17,092 bases of DNA, taken from NCBI GenBank assembly GCA_947174625.1, contig CAMWJT010000006.1, positions 1 through 17,092 of the forward strand. Reading direction: 5' to 3'. The notes beneath the pieces are model-generated. The model searched no databases. It had not been told where the DNA came from and saw nothing but the letters and a program-made list of their open reading frames with translations. Below, in pieces: positions 12,165 through 17,092 of the stretch. Position 1 is the stretch's first letter, and every line of letters starts with the position of its first letter. Origin of the DNA: an uncultured Ruminococcus sp. Its GTDB lineage: Bacteria > Bacillota > Clostridia > Oscillospirales > Ruminococcaceae. Position numbers and translations under genes: made by a program.

Positions 12165-14408
12165 ATGGCAAGACATAACGCAAAACATCAGGCACGGAAA
12201 AATTTGAGAAATAATAAAAAATCCGGGGATCTATCAAAATTAAAAGCAAAATTAAAATCCCAACAGAAAAAGATCCGTCCCGGAGAACTAGAAACCTGTT
12301 GCCGGAAAATCCGTACATTTCTTGAACTGCATAAAAAACTGAGCCGGACGGAACTGGCACAGAAATGCCGCAGTCACCGCAATCCCCAGGCATACCAGGC
12401 GGCATTGGAAGAACTCCGCAAAAAAGGGGAGATTCTGGAATGTGGGAAGTATTATGTCCTTGCAGACCAGGGTAAGACGTTCCGGGCGGAGACGATCCGG
12501 CTTCATGCGCATTTCGGCTTTATCCGGGATGAAAATGACAAAGAATATTTTGTCGCAGGAAAATTTCTTGCAGGCAGTCTCAAGGGAGATATTGTCCTTG
12601 CAAGAGCCATTCCATCCCGTTCCAGTTCACCGGAAGCAGAAATTCTGTCCATCCTGGAAGAATCACAGCATACAAGAATTGCCGGGCGGATTGTCCCGAC
12701 GGAAGCAGGACTTTGTCTGCTGTCGGACATTGCCGGGATGCCTTTGCATATTGACTATAAAGAAAGCTGTCCTTACAAGATCAATGATCAGGTATTATGC
12801 GAAGTCATCTCCCGTGGAAGCCGTCACATGGATCACAAAGTCAAAGTAATCATGAATTTCGGGGATTGCGACAACGCACAGAATTGCATGCGTTCCCGGA
12901 TTGCAGAGCAGGAAATCCCGGTAGACTTTCCGGAAAAAGTCCGGGCAGATGCGAAAAAAGTTGCCGCTCCCGGTGTAACAGAGTTTGATTTACAAGGACG
13001 ACTGGATCTCCGGGAAGAAATCATTTTTACAATTGACGGCGCACACTCGAAAGATCTGGATGACGCTGTTTCGATCCGGAAACACCCGGACGGACACTGG
13101 ACGCTTGGTGTTCACATTGCGGATGTGTCGCACTACGTCCGTCCGAACAGTCCCTTAGATGCAGAAGCATTCCGTAGGGGTACCAGCATTTATTATGCAG
13201 ATGAAGTCATTCCCATGCTCCCGAAAGCACTATCCAACGGGATCTGTTCGCTGAATGCCGGCTATGACAGATTAACACTTTCGGCAATTCTGGAATTATC
13301 CCCGGAGGGAGATTTACTGGATTATCAGTTTTGTAAATCCGTGATTCATTCAAAAGTCCGTGGTGTCTATGAAGAATGCAATGCGATTCTGGAACATAGA
13401 GCAGATACAGAGATCCTGGAAAAATATGCGCCTGTTCTGGAAAGTCTGGAATTGTTAGAGCAATTATCAGAAAAATTAGAAATTCTCAGGAAGCGCAGAG
13501 GTGCGCCGGAATTAGAAAGTACAGAATCTGTTTTATTACTGGATCAGGACGGCATCTGCACGGGACTTGCACCGGTGCAGAGGGGCAGAACAGAGCGAAT
13601 CATAGAATCCTGCATGTTATGTGCAAATGAAGCAGCGGCGAAGCTTGCCAGAGAAAAGAAATTCCCGTTTGTTTATCGTGTGCATGAGAATCCAGCGCCG
13701 GAGAGAATTGTCATGCTCCGGGAAATGCTCATAAAACTGGGGATTTCTCAGAATTCCGAAGATCCGGATTCAGAATTAAAGCTTGATCCGGAAGAAATCA
13801 AGCCTTGTAATATCCAGAATATTCTGGATCAGACAAGAGATCTGCCATGCTTTCCGGTGATTAATAATTTAACATTGCGTTCTATGGCAAAAGCAAAGTA
13901 CAGCGAAATCCCGAAAGGACATTTCGGACTGGCGCTGAGGGATTACACGCATTTTACGTCGCCGATCCGGCGGTATTCGGATCTGGTCGTCCATAGAATC
14001 CTGAGTGATTATCTGGACGGCGCAGAAATAGATTGGTTAATCCGACGTTACGGAAAATTTACGGAAAATGCCGCAGAACGTGCGTCCATGACGGAACTCC
14101 GGGCGGTTCAGTTAGAACGGGAAGCAGATGCTTGTTATGCGGCGGAATTCATGAAATCCCATACAGGAGAGATTTTTGACGGTGTGATTACCAGTGTCAC
14201 GGAATTCGGGATGTATGTCCAGTTGTCCAACATGGCAGAAGGATTATTGCATATCCATGATATGCCACCGGGGGAATATTTCACAGAAGAAAACTGGTTT
14301 TTTGAGAATACTTTGACCGGAGAACGCTGGCAGTTGGGCGATCCCATCCGGGTTGTGTGTCTGCGTGCGGATGTCAGCACAGGGCATATTGATCTGGGAC
14401 TTGTGTAG
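12165..14408 (+). CDS. rnr: ribonuclease R (3'-5' exoribonuclease)
   Basis: A 747-aa hydrolytic exoribonuclease of the RNB/VacB family, which degrades structured RNA and takes part in rRNA quality control and tmRNA-linked decay. The order is a basic tail (1-38), a winged-helix-like region (about 45-100), cold-shock-type domains (about 100-260), the RNB core (about 265-600) and a C-terminal S1 domain (about 665-747, GVITSVTEFGMYVQLSNMAEG). The magnesium-binding aspartates are intact in IDGAHSKDLDDAV: D291, D297, D299 and D300, the same spacing as in the E. coli enzyme. The length is near the family norm, with a short C-terminal tail. The ATG at 12165 has only a poor SD (GAAAG-rich leader), so translation may be tuned down or depend on readthrough from secG. 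The next gene starts 20 nt later without a terminator. smpB, a frequent neighbour in other Bacillota, is not here. Confidence 0.95.
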   Translation: MARHNAKHQARKNLRNNKKSGDLSKLKAKLKSQQKKIRPGELETCCRKIRTFLELHKKLSRTELAQKCRSHRNPQAYQAALEELRKKGEILECGKYYVLADQGKTFRAETIRLHAHFGFIRDENDKEYFVAGKFLAGSLKGDIVLARAIPSRSSSPEAEILSILEESQHTRIAGRIVPTEAGLCLLSDIAGMPLHIDYKESCPYKINDQVLCEVISRGSRHMDHKVKVIMNFGDCDNAQNCMRSRIAEQEIPVDFPEKVRADAKKVAAPGVTEFDLQGRLDLREEIIFTIDGAHSKDLDDAVSIRKHPDGHWTLGVHIADVSHYVRPNSPLDAEAFRRGTSIYYADEVIPMLPKALSNGICSLNAGYDRLTLSAILELSPEGDLLDYQFCKSVIHSKVRGVYEECNAILEHRADTEILEKYAPVLESLELLEQLSEKLEILRKRRGAPELESTESVLLLDQDGICTGLAPVQRGRTERIIESCMLCANEAAAKLAREKKFPFVYRVHENPAPERIVMLREMLIKLGISQNSEDPDSELKLDPEEIKPCNIQNILDQTRDLPCFPVINNLTLRSMAKAKYSEIPKGHFGLALRDYTHFTSPIRRYSDLVVHRILSDYLDGAEIDWLIRRYGKFTENAAERASMTELRAVQLEREADACYAAEFMKSHTGEIFDGVITSVTEFGMYVQLSNMAEGLLHIHDMPPGEYFTEENWFFENTLTGERWQLGDPIRVVCLRADVSTGHIDLGLV

Positions 14409-14428
14409 AAAGGAGATTTTTATTTCAT

Positions 14429-15475
14429 ATGGGAAGATATACAGGTTCTGTCTGCAAAGAATGCAGACAGGTATTTCAGGCGCAGGATGATGTCGTTGTC
14501 TGCCCGGACTGCGGAACGCCTTATCACAGAACATGCTGGGACAAGAACGGCACATGTACGAATGTTTCTCTTCACCAGGCAATCCGGATGAAACAGCCCG
14601 GCGCACAGGGCGGATGGTTCGGTTATGAACAGTCCTACCGGAAACACAACGGCGGTATTATCTGTCGCAACTGCAATCATGTCAATCTGAGTGACTCTGA
14701 AATCTGCGCCGCATGCGGCAGGGATCTCCGGGAACAGGAACAACAGGACAATGCCGGGAAATCTTCCGCAGAGATCAATCCCGAAAAAAGACAGGTTACA
14801 ATGCTGATGGCGGATGGTCAGAAAAAGACGTTTGATTTTACAGATCCTTGCTGTGGGATGTCTCCCGAAGAAGACATGGCAGGGGAACGTCTGGGTGATG
14901 TGGCAAATTTTGTAAAAACTAATACGATTTATTATATACCGTTATTTAAACGCTTTAAAGAAACCGGACGGAAAATTTCGTTCAATCTGCCCTGTATTCT
15001 GTTCCCGTATTTTTATTTTGCCAATCGCAAAATGTGGTTCATGACAATTCTGAGCGGTCTGCTGTGGATTTTCAGCAGTGTGCCGAGTCTGATGCTGAGT
15101 ATGCTCCGGATGTTCACGGATCATTCGTATTTGAAATTATTTGAAGAATCCGGTGTTTCGGCGGCGGCAATTGAGAGTATTACGACATTTTTAAGGATGA
15201 ATCAGCCATTATTGGAACAATTGGAAACACCGTTCTTTTTTCTGGGCATCCTGATCCGGATTCTGTTCTGTCTGTTCGGGAATTATCTCTACTATCAATT
15301 TACACTCCGTTCCGTGAGACGAATCCGGAAACACACGAATTCCCGGAAGATCAAAAACATGCTGCTCCAGACAGAGGGTGGTACGAATATTTTAAATGTT
15401 TTCGGGTGTTTCGGATTGTATCTTGCATTTATCATGATTGTTTCTTATATTATCGGCAGATTATTTCTGATATAA
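14429..15475 (+). CDS. RING-like and zinc-ribbon membrane protein (DUF2628-like)
   Basis: A 348-aa protein. The N-terminus carries a prokaryotic RING-like cross-brace pattern: C9, C12, C25, C28, H33, C36 and C43, with the phrase CPDCGTPYHRTCW characteristic of the Prok-RING_1 family. A Cys4 zinc ribbon follows (C79, C82, C93, C96), then a polar linker. The second half is membrane-embedded, with hydrophobic segments near 185-225, 265-295 and 320-347, and contains FPYFYFANRKMW, reminiscent of DUF2628 proteins. The zinc domains should face the cytosol. The start is ATG at 14429 with AAAGGAG 13 nt upstream. It follows rnr by 20 nt and precedes the LRR gene by 40 nt, so all are probably co-transcribed. 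The function is unknown; ligase activity must not be assumed, since bacterial RING-like domains may simply bind proteins. Confidence 0.78.
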   Translation: MGRYTGSVCKECRQVFQAQDDVVVCPDCGTPYHRTCWDKNGTCTNVSLHQAIRMKQPGAQGGWFGYEQSYRKHNGGIICRNCNHVNLSDSEICAACGRDLREQEQQDNAGKSSAEINPEKRQVTMLMADGQKKTFDFTDPCCGMSPEEDMAGERLGDVANFVKTNTIYYIPLFKRFKETGRKISFNLPCILFPYFYFANRKMWFMTILSGLLWIFSSVPSLMLSMLRMFTDHSYLKLFEESGVSAAAIESITTFLRMNQPLLEQLETPFFFLGILIRILFCLFGNYLYYQFTLRSVRRIRKHTNSRKIKNMLLQTEGGTNILNVFGCFGLYLAFIMIVSYIIGRLFLI

Positions 15476-15515
15476 TAAAAATTAAATTTAGAAATTTAGA
15501 AAGGAGCTGTTTCCT

Positions 15516-16643
15516 GTGATCTATTTAAAACAGATTGACCGTGTTTCCGCCTGGGAATTTTATCAGAACCGGGAAATTACGTCGTTCAGCCTGCCCGAAA
15601 CCGTCCGTTGTATCGACAGTCATGCGTTTTACGGCTGTCGGGATATGGAGAATATTTTCATCCCGGCTTTTGTTTCCAGTCTCGGAAGCGGTGCATTTAT
15701 GAACTGTTCCCGGTTGCGGGAAGTCACGCTCCCGGCAAAGATTACTGTCCTGCGTACAGATGCGTTTTCGGGTTGTTATAGTCTGTCTGCTGTGGAATTC
15801 CCCGACACAATGAAATCCATTGGCGACAGAGGTTTTTATCATTGTGCCAATCTCCAGGAGCTGCATCTGCCCCCGGAACTGAAAAAAATCGGAAACAGTG
15901 CATTTGAACGTTGCAGTCGTCTGAAATCCGTCAAGATGCCGGATAGTATGCACATCCTTGGAAGCCGTGCCTTCTGTGGCTGTTGGAATCTGGGCATGGC
16001 AAGGCTCTCTGTCAATATCAAAGTGATCCGGAAATGGGCATTTTCTGATTGCTGGAATCTCAAAGGTGTCAAGCTCCCACGGGAATTGCTGGACATCGGC
16101 AAAGAAGCATTCTCGAATTGTGTTTCGATGAAAAAAATCATTTTGCCCAAAAAATTAAAAAGAATCCAGAAGCGTGCGTTCATGGGTTGTTCGCAACTGA
16201 AAAAAATCGTCATCCCGGCAAGCGTCCAGAAAATTGAAGAAGATGCCTTCCGATGCTGTGAGAATCTCCGGGAGATTGCCATCAATGACCGGACATTGTG
16301 CATGGATGAGAGCATTCTTGCCAATGCACAGATTCTGCATTTTTCTAAAAATCAGAATCATCTGGAAATCCTGCTGGATTCTGAAAATCCGGATTTTTCA
16401 GAACAGCATGAGAGAAAATTATTGTTCCGGTTCTGGATGCAGAAGGACGAATTCACCCGGCGGCTTTATTTCAAGCAGATCCGCAAACCAGAGTATAAAA
16501 TCCCCCTTGCTGTTCTGATGACAGATACGCAGGATTCTGTCTATAAAAATTATATCCGGGAAAATTATCAGGAAGTACAGCAATATCTCTATGCACGTGC
16601 CGACGAAGAGAACGGCGCAAGGATCATGACGCTTTGCCGGTGA
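15516..16643 (+). CDS. cytosolic BspA-type leucine-rich-repeat protein
   Basis: A 375-aa protein with ten consecutive 23-residue LRR_5 (BspA/TpLRR) repeats from residue 19 to 248. Each follows the pattern LxxVxLPxxhxxIgxxAFxxC and each ends in Cys, giving a ten-rung cysteine ladder. A C-terminal helical domain (about 265-375, rich in Arg, Glu, Phe and Tyr) follows, ending near QQYLYARADEENG. No signal peptide, cell-wall anchor or membrane helix is present, whereas many BspA proteins are surface proteins, so this one is probably cytoplasmic with reduced cysteines. The start is GTG at 15516, supported by AAAGGAG 9 nt upstream. It lies 40 nt behind the RING-like membrane protein gene. LRRs bind proteins, so a partnership with that neighbour is a reasonable inference, not shown. 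Confidence 0.85.
   Translation: MIYLKQIDRVSAWEFYQNREITSFSLPETVRCIDSHAFYGCRDMENIFIPAFVSSLGSGAFMNCSRLREVTLPAKITVLRTDAFSGCYSLSAVEFPDTMKSIGDRGFYHCANLQELHLPPELKKIGNSAFERCSRLKSVKMPDSMHILGSRAFCGCWNLGMARLSVNIKVIRKWAFSDCWNLKGVKLPRELLDIGKEAFSNCVSMKKIILPKKLKRIQKRAFMGCSQLKKIVIPASVQKIEEDAFRCCENLREIAINDRTLCMDESILANAQILHFSKNQNHLEILLDSENPDFSEQHERKLLFRFWMQKDEFTRRLYFKQIRKPEYKIPLAVLMTDTQDSVYKNYIRENYQEVQQYLYARADEENGARIMTLCR
15570..16259 (+). repeat. ten 69-nt coding repeats of the LRR gene
   Basis: The coding units for the ten 23-aa repeats are in perfect 69-nt register with no insertions. Their DNA has diverged well beyond simple tandem copies; the GC(A/G)TT(C/T)..TG(C/T) ending for AF..C is the most constant part. 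Confidence 0.8.
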
Positions 16644-16669
16644 TCCGGTAAAAAAATTCTGAAAAACGC

Positions 16670-16685
16670 TTGACAAACTTGTCAA
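16670..16685 (+). promoter_or_regulatory. perfect dyad over the rpsF -35 (possible operator)
   Basis: TTGACAA and TTGTCAA are exact inverted arms separated by AC, and the left arm contains the -35. A protein bound here would block polymerase. It could also be coincidence in AT-rich DNA, because the left arm is itself the consensus -35. Confidence 0.3.
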
Positions 16686-16698
16686 TTTATGTTATAAT
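16670..16698 (+). promoter_or_regulatory. sigma-A promoter of the rpsF operon
   Basis: -35 TTGACA (16670-16675), 17-nt spacer, -10 TATAAT (16693-16698) with a TGT extension. Transcript start near 16705. No terminator separates it from the LRR gene, so read-through may add to expression. Confidence 0.93.
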
Positions 16699-16704
16699 AT
16701 ACTG

Positions 16705-16720
16705 GACTGCTAATGCAGTT
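16705..16720 (+). promoter_or_regulatory. 5'-terminal hairpin of the rpsF leader
   Basis: ACTGC (16706-16710) pairs with GCAGT (16715-16719) around TAAT, flanked by a G-T wobble. It begins at the predicted first nucleotide of the mRNA and may protect the 5' end. Confidence 0.45.
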
Positions 16721-16737
16721 TATTATCATAAAATTCC

Positions 16738-16755
16738 TTGCCTGTCCGCAGGCGA
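16738..16755 (+). promoter_or_regulatory. candidate S6:S18 autoregulatory leader hairpin
   Basis: TTGCCTG (16738-16744) pairs with CAGGCGA (16749-16755) and exposes TCCG as the loop, ending 5 nt before the AAAAGGAGG SD (16761-16769) of rpsF. Bacterial rpsF leaders commonly contain a stem that presents an unpaired CCG and binds the S6:S18 complex, mimicking the 16S rRNA site. The CCG, the location and the gene all agree. In the described motif the CCG usually sits in a bulge below a further helix, which is not seen here. Confidence 0.55.
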
Positions 16756-16778
16756 AATCCAAAAGGAGGTGCGAAAAA

Positions 16779-17084
16779 ATGGCAAAACTGAACGAAAATT
16801 ATGAAGCAATGGTCGTTTTCAGTCTCAAAAAAGACGAGGAGACCATGAAAGCACTCGTAGAGAAAGTCAAGGCTTTAATCGAACGTCACGGCTCTCTCAC
16901 AGAAGAAGTCAACGAGTGGGGCAAGCGTAAGCTCGCTTATCCGATCAAGAAGGGAACAGAAGTCAGCACAGAGGGTTACTATGTGATCTATTCTTTCAAT
17001 TCTGAACCGGATTTACCGGCTGAGCTCAACCGCAGGCTCAATATCAATGACTGTGTTCTGCGAGCGTTGGTAACAACCAAGTAA
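16779..17084 (+). CDS. rpsF: 30S ribosomal protein S6
   Basis: Ribosomal protein S6, which binds the platform of the 30S subunit together with S18. The 101-aa product has the S6 signature: NYEAMVVFS at the N-terminus, EVNEWGKRKLAYPIKK in the middle, and GYYVIYSFNSEP followed by LNINDCVLRALVTTK at the end. The length is typical. The ATG at 16779 is chosen over the in-frame ATG at 16713 because the strong AAAAGGAGG lies about 9 nt before it and because family members begin MAKLNENYE-like; the extra 22 residues would overlie the leader hairpins. In Bacillota the next genes are normally ssb and rpsR, which would lie past the window edge. Confidence 0.96.
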   Translation: MAKLNENYEAMVVFSLKKDEETMKALVEKVKALIERHGSLTEEVNEWGKRKLAYPIKKGTEVSTEGYYVIYSFNSEPDLPAELNRRLNINDCVLRALVTTK

Positions 17085-17092
17085 TCGCAGAC

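Noticed and set aside
12442..12849. 135-aa plus-strand frame inside rnr
   Set aside because: Out-of-frame shadow of the RNase R cold-shock region, without its own SD.
15453..15475. TATAAT at the end of the RING-like gene as a promoter for the LRR gene
   Set aside because: No acceptable -35 at 16-18 nt and no TATG context; it falls in the coding end of the upstream gene.
16713..16778. Longer S6 start at ATG 16713
   Set aside because: No SD before it, it overlaps the leader hairpins, and the family N-terminus begins at 16779.
1..17092. CRISPR array, insertion sequence, prophage or integrase
   Set aside because: No spaced identical repeats, transposase or integrase motifs, or att-like duplications beside the tRNA were seen on either strand.

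Overview
The window reads as a chromosomal segment of a low-GC Gram-positive bacterium (Bacillota). It most resembles a gut or rumen clostridium of the Ruminococcus/Oscillospiraceae type. The signs are purine-rich Shine-Dalgarno (SD) sites, textbook sigma-A promoters with a TG-extended -10, a tRNA without an encoded CCA end, a long clostridial-type citrate synthase, cytosolic BspA-like leucine-rich repeats, and the pairs secG-rnr and promoter-leader-rpsF. The genus is inference. Most genes are rich in CCGG-containing codons (Arg CGG, Pro CCG). The 162-aa gene at 5496-5984 and the CPBP gene at 10922-11623 are AT-richer and stand out.

Layout. (1) 1-3390, plus strand: rnhA (RNase HI); then a promoter at 586-614 for a coiled-coil/zinc-ribbon protein followed by a 644-aa cytosolic protein that joins a LacI-type sugar-binding domain to a GGDEF diguanylate cyclase, closed by a strong terminator. 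(2) 3406-7091, minus strand: a four-gene set in the order SPFH/virion-core-like protein with two zinc ribbons, unknown 162-aa protein, membrane-anchored zinc-ribbon protein, and TPM-domain membrane protein with a Gly/Ser/His tail. Three of the four match Bacillus subtilis YdjI, YdjG and YdjH, which act with PspA in envelope stress. No pspA is present here. (3) 7168-9087: citrate synthase (minus) and a divergent tRNA-Pro(CGG). (4) 9109-10587, minus: an orphan solute-binding lipoprotein. (5) 10810-11720: a CPBP-family membrane protein with a degenerate active site, with its own promoter and terminator, between two imperfect 34-nt direct repeats; it may be an insertion upstream of secG. (6) 11712-16643, plus: secG, rnr, a RING-like/zinc-ribbon membrane protein and a signal-less leucine-rich-repeat protein, probably one transcription unit. 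(7) 16670-17084: promoter, structured leader with an S6:S18-type CCG hairpin, and rpsF; the operon continues past the window.

How the genes relate. Housekeeping functions (RNase H, citrate synthase, SecG, RNase R, S6, tRNA) are interleaved with membrane-surveillance-type proteins. Four different proteins carry Cys4 zinc ribbons, and three of those are membrane-embedded or probably membrane-associated. The best candidates for little-described biology are the YdjIGH-like module with its extra 162-aa gene and no PspA, and the RING-membrane/LRR gene pair behind rnr. A regulatory theme runs through the window: six promoters on both strands share the core TATG[C/T]TATAAT with a spacer of exactly 17, and two of them are nearly identical over about 39 nt.
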